From assembly GCA_949130495.1 (NCBI GenBank), contig OX422218.1, positions 41,052,651 to 41,116,650 on the forward strand: a DNA stretch of 64,000 nucleotides, read 5' to 3'. A program made the position numbers and the translations under genes. Shown here piece by piece: positions 1 through 10,545 of this stretch. Numbering within the stretch: position 1 is the stretch's first letter; each line of letters starts with the position of its first letter. The DNA comes from Sambucus nigra (taxonomy: Eukaryota; Streptophyta; Magnoliopsida; Dipsacales; Adoxaceae). The notes below the pieces were generated by a model. It did not search any database. It had not been told where the DNA came from and saw only the letters and a list, made by a program, of their open reading frames with translations.

Positions 1-590
1 AATTGATGATATTGGAATCTCAGTTTGTAACCCCTGGACGAACATAAAGTTCAGAAAACCTTAAAAATTTAACAAATATAATCAATAATTAACTAAATAC
101 AAATAAAAACACACAAGTATATTACCTATAGAGACCAACATTGCATTTCAAAATCAAATACCTCAATTTGTATTTCTAAATCTGAAAGAAACAAAAACCG
201 ATTGCCCAAATCGTTTCTAAATTGATTTTGGGAGAAACCGATCATATCCATTTAATGATTGACTACTATATGTGTAATGCATTTATGGGTGGAGGATCCC
301 AACATAGAACACCTCACTTCCTCAACCACTTCTAACCACCAACTTAAGTTATATACATAACAAAAGATGAACAAGTTTAATCTTTAGGAGACGTAAATAA
401 AAAGATGACACAGTAATTGTACGTAAAACCATGAAATATCCATTTAGAACAAACTAAATGTTAAATCTATTTAATTAACAATTGTTCAATTCGGGTGGAT
501 AAACATTGGGAGAAAGAAAATTTCTTGGCGGATATCATGACTTTACATGTATCAGTATGTAGTTTTTTTCCATTATATATATATATATAT

Positions 591-716
591 CCACACCTAC
601 ATAATTTAGGCAAGCTCCTGTGCACCCTAAGTTTGTAAGTATGTTTGTATGTATGTATGTGAGGAAATATACATGTACAAACATAGTGTGCACATGAGCT
701 TGCCTAAATTAGGTAG

Positions 717-722
<6 letters not shown>
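591..722. repeat. Foldback hairpin element in M1
   Basis: Inverted arms of about 45 nt start with CCACACCTACATAATTTAGG and end with the complement CCTAAATTAGGTAGGTGTG. They are separated by a ~40 nt GTATG-rich loop and embedded in TA repeats. This resembles a small foldback/MITE-like element with TA-rich flanks. Equivalent hairpins occur at 17694-17827, 37926-38056 and 62499-62632. Confidence 0.7.

Positions 723-723
<1 letters not shown>

Positions 724-776
<53 letters not shown>
724..776. repeat. (TA)n(GA)n compound microsatellite
   Basis: About 15 TA units followed by about 12 GA units. The duplicate at 38060-38187 is far longer. Confidence 0.95.
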
Positions 777-1165
777 CTCATGTGCACAATAAGTTTATAC
801 ATGTGCTGGCGGAGACCAATTTTTGTTTTTAAGTATTAAACAAAATAGTTTTGAGTTTATTTTTTTACGTGATATTTATACATTTCAACGGACCCATATA
901 AAAAAATCAGTTAAAAAATAGGTTTTTTGCTATTTTTAAAAAATTGTCCAATTTTCGCACCTTTTAAAGTGCTTAAAAACAATGAAAGTTTGACCCTTTT
1001 TTTTAAAATAGCAAAAAATGTTTTACAGAGATGATTTTTTCATATGAGTCGCTTGAAATTTTTAAATATCACACAAAAAAAATCTCCTCAGAAATATTTT
1101 TTTTACTATTTAAAAAAAATGATGTGCAAATTTAGTGTGCACGAGATACTGTCTGTCTGTATGCG

Positions 1166-1179
1166 TATATATATATATA

Positions 1180-1210
<31 letters not shown>

Positions 1211-1214
1211 GGAG
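1166..1214. repeat. (TA)n(GC)n(GA)n microsatellite
   Basis: Short TA run, then GCGCGC, then GA units. The counterpart at 38577-38637 has lost the GC part (GCTAGAGAG) and has a longer TA run. Confidence 0.9.
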
Positions 1215-1877
1215 ATTGAACACATATTGTATATTGCAACTTGTAAGGCCATGGCATCTGTTATGAAATGTGAGGTCTCTTAATGTCTATCCACCGAATT
1301 TTTACAATTGTAAATTAAACGCATTTAGCATTTAGTTACTGATGATAAAATATTCCTTTGTATTATACACTATCTTTTACAAATAACCTGACATTTTTTT
1401 AATAAACTCTCAGAAACCTTGAACACTTCGGATTTATTTTTCTTTTTCATATACAATCATATGAATAATATATATAATCTTTTTATTATACAAATAATAT
1501 ATATTCGGCGAGAGAGAAGATCATGACGGTGAGCTGGTTTGTGGAAAAATGTGAACTTTAAAATCCAATAATAAATCCATTTAAGGATCGAGTACTATAA
1601 GTGTATTGCATTTATCAGTGGAGGATCTCAACCATTTCTATCCCTCCAACTTAAGTTATTTATTGAACAAAAAATGATTAAGTTTAATCCTTGGGAGATG
1701 TAAATAAAAAGATGACAGGGTAATTGTATATAGAACCATGAAATAACAATTTACAACAAACTAATTGTTAAATGTGTTTAATTAACAATTGTTCAATTCT
1801 GGTGGTTAAACATTGGGAGACAACAAATTTCTTTGCGGATATCATGACTTTACATGTATCAATATATATTTTTTTCC

Positions 1878-1947
<70 letters not shown>

Positions 1948-1965
1948 TGTGTGTGTGTGAGTGAG
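1878..1965. repeat. (TA)n(TG)n microsatellite
   Basis: TA repeats followed by interrupted TG repeats at the end of the second sub-repeat of M1. Counterparts are at about 18985-19057, 39303-39361 and 63795-63878. Confidence 0.95.
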
Positions 1966-2846
1966 TTTTTGTGTGAGTCGCCTATATGACCCTTAAAGTA
2001 TATGAATTCTTTTTATTAAGCCGATAATTTTTTTTTTCAATTAAGTCCCTAAAGTATCTATATGGTGTCAGCTTGGCACTCCCATCCATTTTCACCGTTA
2101 ACTTAAATTGAATTTAGGGGTAAAAGTGGTATTTTTTTATTATTAATAATTAAGAAATATTATAAGTAGTTAAAAACGACTTAAATTTTTATCAAAAAAT
2201 TATTTCCGTATTATTTTTTTTTAAATTCACATATTTTGTTATAGAAAATATTTGTGAGGAAAAAGTTCTAATAGTAGCAAAAATGACAAATGAAATAAAA
2301 CGGATATATAAAAAATATTTTCTAATAAAAAAACTATTTTTAACCCAAAAATATATATTCGGAAAAAAGATTCTAAAAAACAATTCTTTAAAAAAAACTT
2401 ACAACGAATAAAATAGTTCTTGAAATAATAGTTCTTAACAATAATTTTTTTTAAATAGTTTTGACAAAAGTAAAACTTCATTTTAACAAGTCAAACTGTT
2501 TAACAATAAAAGGCATTTTTGGCAAAAAACATGTCAGTTTATTAATGCAAAACTGTTTTTCCCAAAGAATAGTTTGTAGAGAAAAACAATTAAGAGAATA
2601 CAATTTTAGTATACTATTAACACAGTTTTGGACCAAAAGGGAAACAATTTCAACGAATAAAAAACTATTTAACAAAAAACAATTTTTATCAAAAAAAAAA
2701 TAGCTTTGACAAATATAAAACATTTTTATCAAAAAATTGTTTTTTGCGAAAAATAGGTTAAGAAAAACAAGTTCAAAAAACTAACAATTTCCCATGGGAT
2801 GGTGAAATTGTGTGAAAACTTTTCAATCCTATATAAGGGAAAAATG

Positions 2847-3004
2847 TTTGATGTTTAAACATCAAACTTCCGATGTCTTCGAGATGTGATTGGTCAATGC
2901 TGCTGACATGGACCCACATTACTTATGAAAATAAGTCTACACCAGCGGCATTAAGCAATCACATTTCCAAGATATCAATTTTTTGATGTCTCAGAGACAT
3001 CAAA
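2847..3004. repeat. Triple dyad (palindrome-hairpin-palindrome), M1
   Basis: The 20-bp perfect palindrome TTTGATGTTTAAACATCAAA (2847-2866) is followed by a hairpin with arms around GATGTGATTGGTCAATGC and GCATTAAGCAATCACAT (about 2882-2965), then by a 23-bp palindrome built on TTTGATGTCTC-A-GAGACATCAAA (2982-3004). Sister copies are at 19930-20087, 33945-34102 and 40251-40408. It looks like a MITE or nested foldback; the function is unknown. Confidence 0.75.
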
Positions 3005-3944
3005 CTTTTTTTCGTATATAAGTAAGCAAAATTTTGCCTACAAAATTGCAAAAATATGGCCAAATATACATGTAGACATGGCATTCGTGCAATTTTTTAA
3101 TGATAAATAAAGGTTAGCAAACATGTAAATTAATGTGCAAAATATTTATTTGCCACTATGTATAACATTTGTCGGGGTGTATCAAAGGGACCACAATATT
3201 TTTATTTTGACTTAATGTAATTGTGTATATGGGATAATGAGTAAAGTATTTAATTGCGAGACATCATCTGCACCACAACCACTTCAGTTATCCACAAACT
3301 CTCGTGATCTTTATTCATATATTTATGCCAATTGTCCCAATTTTCTTATTCAAATAATTGGTTGTTTCTACCCACTCTTGGTATTCAATTTCCCACGAAA
3401 TTCACATGGGCATCCACATTGGTATTTCCATATTTTAATGGGAAGCAATTATCGTTGATATTTGATGTTGGAAATTGATAGGATACAAGTTTTTTCTCTA
3501 AATTATCATTGCTCTTAAATATTCCCAATAACCCTTTTTAATTTATTAATTATTTAAATTTAAATTTATTTATATTATTAATTGATTATATCGATTTTGT
3601 ACCTGACTAGTTATTAAAGAAATGATTATAAACTCCCAAAACCACGGTATTTATTTAAATGCCTTTTCCTCCTTTACTAAATTTTTTGTGTCAGTTTTTA
3701 ATTATACCGGAGTTTGAAGTGAAAAGGTGACTAAACATAAAGGTACTAACGTGCCCATAACACGAATTTTTTTTTGGTGTTGTCAAAAACATCATCTTTT
3801 GATGTCTCTCAATCGTTGGAATCCAATTGGCATTTAACAAAAAGACTCTCTATCTCTTATTAATGGGTTCAACTAACTATACTCTCTCTCTTATTAATGT
3901 GTCCAACTAACTATGCCCATGTATGGATAAAAAAATCATACATA
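3005..3944. other. AT-rich tail of module M1, no gene
   Basis: I see no supported gene. The stretch near 3285-3460 (from TTATCCACAAACTC to ATTTCCATATTTTAATGGG) recurs at 21640-21820, 34390-34560 and 40690-40865. Part of it also forms the region immediately upstream of the peptide gene at 20379. Short open frames here are AT-biased and unrelated to any family I know. Confidence 0.6.
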
Positions 3945-4299
3945 TAATGACAAGAGTATCATTCAAAAAATCATACAATCGCGGACTGGATAAATAAACA
4001 CAATGTACACTCTTAATGACAAGAGTATCATTCAAAAACATTGTTCCAATATTATGTCAGATCACTCAGCTCAAATGGGCCGAATTTGACAAATTAGAGT
4101 TTGATCCATCTGTTTTGAAACATGTTCTCTTAACTGGGTATCAAAATGGTTTTGAAATATTTTTTTTTTCCAGTTAAAACAAGAATGGGGTTAAGGTTAA
4201 TGATGACAAACAATGGGAGACGTCTCTGCAGTTTATTAACTAATGAGAACCAAAGATCAAGAACCTTAATACAGAGTAGAAGGTTGTGCACTATTTCTG

Positions 4300-4504
4300 A
4301 ACAAATTTCCCATTTTCTTTCTTGATGCGGATCAATGAAGATTAGTCTTTGACATGTGTAAGGTAAAGTCCACAGATTGGGGCCATACTCGTTGCAGTCG
4401 TCGTTTTTGCTTTCGAGATACGTTGAACATCAGGAACTATTAAATTTCCAGTACCAACTAACATCCACAATCAACCTAACCACGTGGCCCAGAAAGGAGC
4501 GGGC
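4300..4504 (-). pseudogene. TruA-type tRNA pseudouridine synthase exon, broken
   Basis: On the minus strand the sequence corresponds to the last exon of a plant TruA-like tRNA pseudouridine synthase, seen more clearly at 46039-46284. This copy reads ARSFLGHVVRLIVDVS, then shifts frame because about 8 bases (ATGATTTA on the plus strand) present in sister copies are missing near 4456. The splice acceptor before the exon, CTCAG in sister copies, is CTCTG here. It lies inside a non-autonomous LTR element and cannot give an active enzyme. The family assignment rests on alignment with the better-preserved copies. Confidence 0.65.
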
Positions 4505-4633
4505 CAGAGAATAGAGAGGTGGGTAACAAGAATAGGCAAAGTTTTGGAAACGGCAGACGGTAGCAATAAATGGTAACTACCGCCGCCGGAGAAACGAAAT
4601 ATCAGGATCGGGATTACTCGTGAGAGATTTACA

Positions 4634-4645
4634 GCTATGATACCA
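4634..4645 (-). other. Primer binding site (initiator tRNA-Met type)
   Basis: The minus strand reads TGGTATCATAGC directly after the LTR. This matches the usual plant TGGTATCAGAGC primer site except for one base (G to T). Confidence 0.75.
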
Positions 4646-4915
4646 TGTAGAATTTAATAACTCAATACTCAGTTTCTGTAACTATTCTTAGTATTTTAAT
4701 GAAGTTAAGGTTGCCTTTATATAGCAGCAAACAAGCCCTACGGTTTACAAACTTAAAACAATAAACGTGTTATAAAGAGTTGTTCCTACATAAAAGGAGA
4801 AAAACAGGGTAAGCCCTTTTTAATAGCACATGTGAATAACCTCATGATGACTTTTTCTATTTGTTGTTAATTGTTTCCAATGTGGGGTTGTGCATGATAT
4901 CAAATATCCATAACA
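4646..4915 (-). repeat. LTR of truncated Copia-like element
   Basis: 270 bp, TG...CA ended. On the minus strand it holds a TATA box (CTATATAAAGGC) and it is near-identical to the LTRs at 7329-7599, 9017-9286, 42059-42328, 44743-45009 and 46426-46695. It is followed on the plus side by TTTAT, the target duplication of the intact element. Confidence 0.85.
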
Positions 4916-6421
4916 TTTATATTCACAAAATAATACAAAACTTTAAAAAAATAAAAATAAATAAAAGTGAGGTCGCCAGGCGCGCTATAGGGCGGTACAT
5001 ATAAACTTTCCCACATATAAAAACAAGAAATTTCTTCATCTTAAAAAGTGAGTGAAAAAATGGTTTTAAATACTCTATATTCCTAATCGAGTAGGACAGA
5101 GTATCAAACAATATCGGATCGTGGGACACGTATATTGAGAGATCGTTTCATTCTTGGAGATAGACTTTCATTGTTCATTATTGTAACTCAAGATTTGAAC
5201 GAGTTTGAGTTCCCATGAGTTTTCAATAGATATATCTTACGGATTTGAGTACGTGGGATGGACCAACTCATTTGAATGCCTATCACGAATTTTTTGACAA
5301 CCAAAACTCCAATGATACAGATGATAAATTGAATACCTGATCCAACACCATTTCCCGAATACAAATTTTATAACTCACATGACGAAACCACAAACACTAT
5401 TTACCCAGTTTTATTTTCTTCAACTAAACTCACACGTTTCACAACATTGGCATTCACTGTCTCCTATATCTTCCACACATGCCAAACATAAATCGTCTTC
5501 CACTACTATTTATAACAAAAAATTTAGGACATACTCAAATTCGTCAGATATATCTATTTAAGACTCACGGGTATGATTTTGGGTAGAATTCTTGTTGAGG
5601 GTTGTTTTTTTATATAACGTAACACAATATTATAAAGTACTTAAAATGTTAAGATAAGTTTACGCTTTAATATGTTGTCGAATATCTCCTAAATAATTTT
5701 ACTAGTCAAATGAAAAAAAAAATATTTTGCATCTAATAATTACAACTAGGAATTAGGTTATAAATCTTTAGTATATGTGTAAATGGGACCAATGAGAAAA
5801 TGAATTATTTAAAAGAATTAAATTTCAATGTTCCCCTTAAAAAAAAAGATTGTATGAGAGATTTTTTTTTTTTTTTTTTCAATTTACAACAAAATAAAGT
5901 CGAAACATTCTTTGGGTCCGGGAATTTGTGTCCGCTCCAGCGGCACTAATTAATCGTAATATTTTTTCATTAGTTAAAAAAACTGTTTAATAGATTTTTT
6001 TATTAATAAACATAGCTTTTATTATTTATGAAAAAAATATTTTTTTCTTAATTTTAATTAAAAGTTTTTTAATTTTAATGAAAAAATGTTTTTTTTATAC
6101 AAAAAATTGTTTCTTTGTATTAAAAACTATTTTATATGCACAAAATAATGCAAAACTTAAAAAATAAATAAAGCCCAAATGCGATCGCCAGGCGGGTTCC
6201 AAGGCGGTACCTATAAACTTTCCCTCCTATAAATACAAGAAATGTCTTCATTTGAAATATTGAGTGAAAAAATAGTTTTAAATACTTTATATTCCTAATC
6301 GAGTCGCACAGATTATCAAACATTATCGGATCGTGGGACATGCAAATTGAGAGATCATTTCATTTTGGGAGATAGACTCTCATTTTTCATTATTGTAACT
6401 CAAGATATGAACAAGTTTGAG

Positions 6422-6785
6422 TTCCCACGATTCTTCAATAGATATATCTTACGGATTTGAGTATGTGTCATGAACCAGGTCATTTGAATGCCTATCATGA
6501 ATTTTTTGACTACCAGAACTCCAATGATACACCTGATAAATTCAATACCTGATCCCACACCATTTCCAGAATACTAATTTTATATGTCACGTGACGAAAC
6601 CACAAACACTATTTACCAAGTTTTAGTTTCTTCAATTAAACTCACACGCTTCACAACATTGGCATTCACTGTCTCCTAAATCTTCCACACATGCCAAATC
6701 AAAATCGTCTTCCACTACTATTTATAACAACAAATTTAGGACATACTCAAATCCGTAAGATATATCTATTTAACACTCATGGGTA
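6422..6785. repeat. Foldback within the satellite unit
   Basis: A 26-nt perfect inverted repeat (arms 6440-6465 and 6742-6767, core TATCTTACGGATTTGAGTA and complement) extends with one or two mismatches to about 44 nt (TTCCCACGATTCTTCAATAG... and ...CTATTTAACACTCATGGG). The span is about 365 bp. The same arms are visible with variations in every satellite unit, for example around 5209-5575 and 26340-26700. This could be an ancestral MITE that entered the unit before amplification. Confidence 0.75.
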
Positions 6786-7323
6786 TAATTTTGGGTTGAA
6801 TTCTTGTTCAGTTTTGTTTTTTATATAACGTAACACAATATTATAAAGTTCTTAAATTGTTATGACAAGTTTACACTTTAATACGTTGTCGAATATGTCC
6901 TCAATTTTTTTAATAGTGAAATGAAGAAAAATATTTTTCATCTAATAATTACAACAAGGAATTAGGTTATAAAGCTTTAGCATATGTGTAAATGGGACCA
7001 ATGCGAAAATGAATTCATTAAAAGAATTCAATGTTCCCCTTAAAAACTGAGTGTATGAGAGAATTTTTTTAATTTTTTTCAATTTACAATAGGATGAAGT
7101 CAAAACAATATTTGGGTCCGGGAATGTGGGTCCGCGCCAGTGGAACTAATTAATCGCGATATTTTTTCATTAATTAAAAAAACTGCTTTATAGATTTTTT
7201 TATTGATAAACATAGTTTGTTAGTTATCATTTTTTTTTAATTTTATTCAAAAGTTATTTGATTTTAGTAAAAAAATAACTTTTTTTTTTATGAAAATCGT
7301 TTTTTTTTGTATAAAAAATTGTT

Positions 7324-7328
7324 TTTAT
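7324..7328. other. Target site duplication, left (TTTAT)
   Basis: TTTAT directly precedes the LTR at 7329 and is repeated at 9287-9291. Satellite units without the element (for example near 12985) read GTTTTTATATCCACAAAAT, giving the empty site. Confidence 0.9.
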
Positions 7329-7599
7329 TGTACAATTTAATAACTCAATACTCAGTTCCTGTAACACTTCTTAGTATTTTATGAAGGATAAGGGTGCCTT
7401 TATATAGCAACAAACAAGCCCTACGGTTTACAAACTTAAAACAATATAGGTGTTATAAAGAGTTGTTCCAACAAAAAAGGAGAAAAACAAGGTAAACCCC
7501 TTTTTAATAGCACATGTGAATAACCTGCTGATGACTTTTTCTATTTGCTGTTAATTGTTTCCAACGTGGGGCTATGCATGATATATAATATCCTTATCA
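7329..7599 (-). repeat. 3' LTR of the complete element
   Basis: On the plus strand it starts TGTACAATTTAATAACTC and ends TTATCA. It is more diverged from the other LTR (GTAACACTTC, ACCTGCTGATG) than the segmental copies are from each other, so the element itself is older than the segmental duplication. Confidence 0.88.
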
Positions 7600-7610
7600 T
7601 TCCCCCTCAA
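7600..7610 (-). other. Polypurine tract
   Basis: The minus strand TTGAGGGGGAA directly abuts the 3' LTR. This is the standard plus-strand primer position in plant Copia-type elements. Confidence 0.82.
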
Positions 7611-8653
7611 GCGCAGTGTTGGCGGAGTGGACACACCAAGCTTGATCAAAATTGATTAAAAGTTGAGATTGAAATGACAATCCTTGTTAAAGTCTCTAGA
7701 ACCATAGTGAGCTAAAATGAAGGACATCAGCCAGTTGGAGTCTTCCAAATTGGAGATTCTAAAATTACTGAGTTGACTAAGGTTTCGTACTGCAATCAAA
7801 CCAAGTGAAAAGATCCCCACTATCAGCAAAAACCTTGAAAATTTACAAACACTAGATTCTAAAAATTACTGAGTTGACTAAGGTGTGGTTATGAGTGCGA
7901 GCAGACCAAGTGAAAAGATCTCCACTATCACCAAAAAACTTGAGAATAAACAAAACCCATTGATGATAGATGCAAGGATACGATACTCAACTTCACAAAA
8001 AAATAATAATGACTCTTAGACCGTAATGAGCTTGATCAAAATTGATTCAGAGGCTTAATTATCGATTTTGGCAGGACCGACAGCTATAAAGAGCCTTTTG
8101 GGAAAAAATGAGCTTAATCACAATGGATTCAGAGGCGCTAACCCTTTTTCTTTGAGAAAGGGGATTGATCTCGATGGATTTAGAGGTCTATTGAATTTGT
8201 GGAACTTGCGTACATAGTACAAGATCATGTATTCAATGTAGGTCAAGTTCCCAAATGTAAATGTTTTTTTTTAAATGAGAAAACAAAAATATTTAGTGGA
8301 TACCCATATTAGTTTCTTAAAAAATCTTGATTAAGACAATCACGTACTGGATAAAAAAAAACACAATGTGTACTCTTAATGACAAGAGTATCATTCAAAA
8401 ACTTTGTTCCAATTTTATATCAGATCACTCAGCTCAAATGGGCCAGATTTGACAAATTAGAGTTTCATCCATCTGTTTTTAAACACGTTCTCTTAACTGG
8501 GTATCAAAATGGTTTTGAAATAATTTGTTTTGGCAGTTAAAACAAGAATGGGGTTAAGAGTTATGATGACAAATAATGGGAGACGTCTCTGCAGTTTATT
8601 AACTAATGAGAACCTGAGATCAAGAACCTTAACACATAGTAGAAGCTTGTGCA

Positions 8654-8875
8654 CTATTTCTGAACAAATTTCCCATTTTCTTTCTTGATGCGGATCAATG
8701 AAGATTTGTCTTTGACATGTGCAAGGTAAAGTCCACAGGTTGGGGCCATAATCGTTGCGGTCATCATTTTCGCTTTCGAGATGCGTTGAACATCAGGAAC
8801 TGTTAAATTTCCCGTACCAAGTGATTTACTAACATCCACAATCAAACTAATCACGTGGTCCAGAAAGGAGAGGGC
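8654..8875 (-). pseudogene. TruA-type tRNA pseudouridine synthase, terminal exon fragment
   Basis: The minus-strand reading contains FLDHVISLIVDVSKSLGTG, then NLTVPDVQRISKAKMM, then MAPTCGLYLAHVK. This follows the C-terminal part of plant TruA-like synthases: a basic-aromatic segment, then GTGDLT, a DVERIL-like helix, an MAPACGLYL motif, and a V-K-Y tail. TruA enzymes isomerise uridines in the tRNA anticodon arm. Only about the last 70 residues are present, with no catalytic aspartate region. Immediately upstream (8876-8880, minus strand CTCAG after a pyrimidine-rich CTTCTCTATT) is an intact-looking splice acceptor, so it was captured with intron sequence. Compared with the copy at 46039 it has L for R in the ARSFL motif. 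It lies between the LTRs of a non-autonomous element and is not expected to work alone. Confidence 0.72.
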
Positions 8876-9004
8876 CTGAGAATAGAGAAGTGGGTAACAG
8901 GAATAGGCAAAGTTTTGCAACCGGCAGACGGTAGTAATAAATGGTAACTACTGCCGCCGAAGAAACGGAATATCAGGATCGGGATTACTCGTGAGAGCTT
9001 TACC

Positions 9005-9016
9005 GCTATGATACCA
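9005..9016 (-). other. Primer binding site (initiator tRNA-Met type)
   Basis: The minus strand TGGTATCATAGC follows the 5' LTR without a gap. It differs by one base from the usual TGGTATCAGAGC. Confidence 0.78.
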
Positions 9017-9286
9017 TTTAGAATTTAATAACTCAATACTCAGTTTCTGTAACTATTCTTAGTATTTTATTTAAGTTAAGGTTGCCTTTATATAGCAGAA
9101 AACAAGCCCTACGGTTTACAAACTTAAAACAATATACGTGTTATAAAGTGTTCTTCCTACATAAAAGGTGAAAAATAGGGTAAGCCTTTTTTAATATCAC
9201 ACGTGAATAACCTCGTGATGACTTTTTCTATTTGTCGTTAATTGTTTCCAACGTGGTGCTGTGCATGATATCTAATATCCACAACA
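9017..9286 (-). repeat. 5' LTR of the complete element
   Basis: 270 bp. It carries TATATAAAGG on the minus strand as a likely promoter TATA box. Its inner terminus is TT instead of TG on the plus strand (9017-9018), a substitution absent from the duplicate at 46426. Confidence 0.88.
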
Positions 9287-10453
9287 TTTATATCCGCAAA
9301 ATAATACAAAACTTAAAAAAAAAAAAAAAAAAAGCCCAAATGAGGTCACCAAGCTCGCTATAGGGCGGTACATGTAAACTTTCCCTTATGAAAAAACAAG
9401 AAATGTATTCATTTTAAAAAGTGAGTGAAAAATGGTTTTAAATACTTTTTATTCATAATCGAGTCGGACAGAGTATCAAAAAATATCGGATCGAGGGACA
9501 CGCATATTGAGAGATCGTTTCATTTTGGGAGATAGACTCTCATTGTTTGTTATTGTAACTCAAGATATGAACATGTTTGAGTAGCCATGAGTCTTCAATA
9601 GATATATCTTAAGGATTTGAGTACGTGTGATGAACCAACTCATTTGAATGCCTATCATGAATTTTTTTGACTGCCAAAACTCCAATGATACACCTGATAA
9701 ATTGAATACCTGATCAAACACCATTTCCACAATACTAATTTTACAACTCACATGACGAAACCACAAACACTATTTTCCCAGTTTTATTTTCTTCAACTAA
9801 ACTCACACGCTTCACAACATTAGCATTCACTGTTTCGTATATCTTCCACACATGCCAAGCCAAAATCGTTATCCACTACAATTTATAACTAAGAAATTTA
9901 GCACATAGTCAAATTCGTAAGTTATATCTATTTAAAACTCATGGGCATGATTTTGGGTTGAATTCTTGTTGAGTGTTGTTTTTTTATATAACGTAACACG
10001 ATATTATAAAGTACTTAAAATGTTCTGATAAGTTTACACTTTAATATGTTGTCGAATATCTCCTAAATTATTTTACTAGTCAAATGAAAAAAAAAATATT
10101 TTGCATCTAATAATTACAACTAGGAATTAGGTTATAAATCTTTAGTATATGTGTAAATGGGACCAATGAGAAAATGAATTAATTAAAAGAATTAAATTTC
10201 AAAGTTCCCAATAAAAAAAAGATTGTATGAGAGAGTTTTTTTTATTTTTTTCAATTTATAACAAGATAAAGTCGAAACATTCTTTGGGTCCGGGAATGTG
10301 GGTCCTCTTTAGCGGCACTAATTAATCGCAATTTTTTTTCATTAGTTAAAAAAACTGTTTAATAGATTTTTTTTATTAATAAACATAGCTTTTATTATTT
10401 ATGAAAAAAATATTTTTTTCTTAATTTTATTTAAAAGTTGTTTAATTTTAATG

Positions 10454-10545
10454 AAAAAATATTTTTTTATACAAAAAATATTTTTTTATACAAAAAATAT
10501 TTTTTTATACAAAAAATATTTTTTTATACAAAAAACTATTTTTTT
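10454..10545. repeat. 19-bp minisatellite
   Basis: Four head-to-tail copies of AAAAAATATTTTTTTATAC plus a partial variant. Only one copy is present at the equivalent point of the duplicate (about 47866), so it expanded or contracted after the segmental duplication. Confidence 0.85.

Larger units (their letters stand above)
249..1980. repeat. Two tandem ~1.3 kb sub-repeats of module M
   Basis: The motif ATTGTTCAATTC with its surroundings (leading into TTGGCGGATATCATGAC and then a TA-rich microsatellite) occurs near 482 and again near 1788, a spacing of about 1.3 kb. The same pair recurs at 17281-19060, 37585-39400 and 62050-63880. In M3 only one copy is present, around 32460-32900. The two halves are clearly diverged, so this tandem duplication is older than the segmental duplication. 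Confidence 0.75.
1..3944. repeat. Complex repeat module M, copy M1
   Basis: This is a non-coding AT-rich module also present at about 17095-20330 (M2), 30925-34900 (M3), 36727-41340 (M4) and 61879-64000 (M5). In order it holds a ~250 bp leader, two diverged tandem ~1.3 kb sub-repeats each ending in a long microsatellite, a stretch rich in lysine/asparagine-type codons that gives meaningless AT-rich ORFs, a triple dyad (2847-3004), and an AT-rich tail. Near 3840-3915 a ~36 bp pair of short direct repeats (CTCTTATTAATG...CAACTAACTAT) is visible. I recognise no coding domain. Confidence 0.8.
3945..4915 (-). mobile_element. Truncated non-autonomous Copia-like LTR element
   Basis: This is a partial version of the complete element at 7329-9286, read on the minus strand. 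It keeps the 5' LTR (4646-4915, 270 bp), the primer site (4634-4645), the short leader, the captured TruA-type exon and its 3' flank. The 3' part of the internal region and the 3' LTR are missing beyond about 3945, where the sequence passes into module M1. On the other side the LTR abuts TTTAT and the satellite, the same target as the complete element. A short direct repeat AATGACAAGAGTATCATTC at about 3947 and 4017 lies at the truncation. Confidence 0.8.
7329..9286 (-). mobile_element. Complete non-autonomous Copia-like LTR element with captured exon
   Basis: A 1958 bp element on the minus strand, between perfect 5-bp TTTAT target duplications. The 5' LTR is 9017-9286 and the 3' LTR 7329-7599, each about 270 bp. 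It has a tRNA-Met type primer site (9005-9016) and a polypurine tract (7600-7610, minus strand TTGAGGGGGAA) next to the 3' LTR. The internal 1.4 kb has no gag, protease, integrase or reverse transcriptase. Instead it holds a short leader, an intron end with splice acceptor, a TruA-type tRNA pseudouridine synthase exon with its 3' flank, and a 3' region with a tandem ~100 bp repeat (about 7760 and 7860). It is TRIM-like in economy but longer than classical TRIMs. Copia assignment is inferred from LTR size, the 5-bp duplication, primer and polypurine tract. Movement would need enzymes supplied in trans. Confidence 0.88.

Noticed and set aside
2829..2840. CTATATAAGGGA resembling a plant RNA polymerase I promoter
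   Set aside because: Only the TATATAAGGG core matches, no rRNA gene follows, and the motif sits in a repeat module next to a dyad.
6310..6340. Minus-strand TCCCACGATCCG followed by TATAAAG in satellite units, like an snRNA upstream element plus TATA
   Set aside because: The element is imperfect (inserted bases compared with TCCCACATCG) and no snRNA-like sequence follows.
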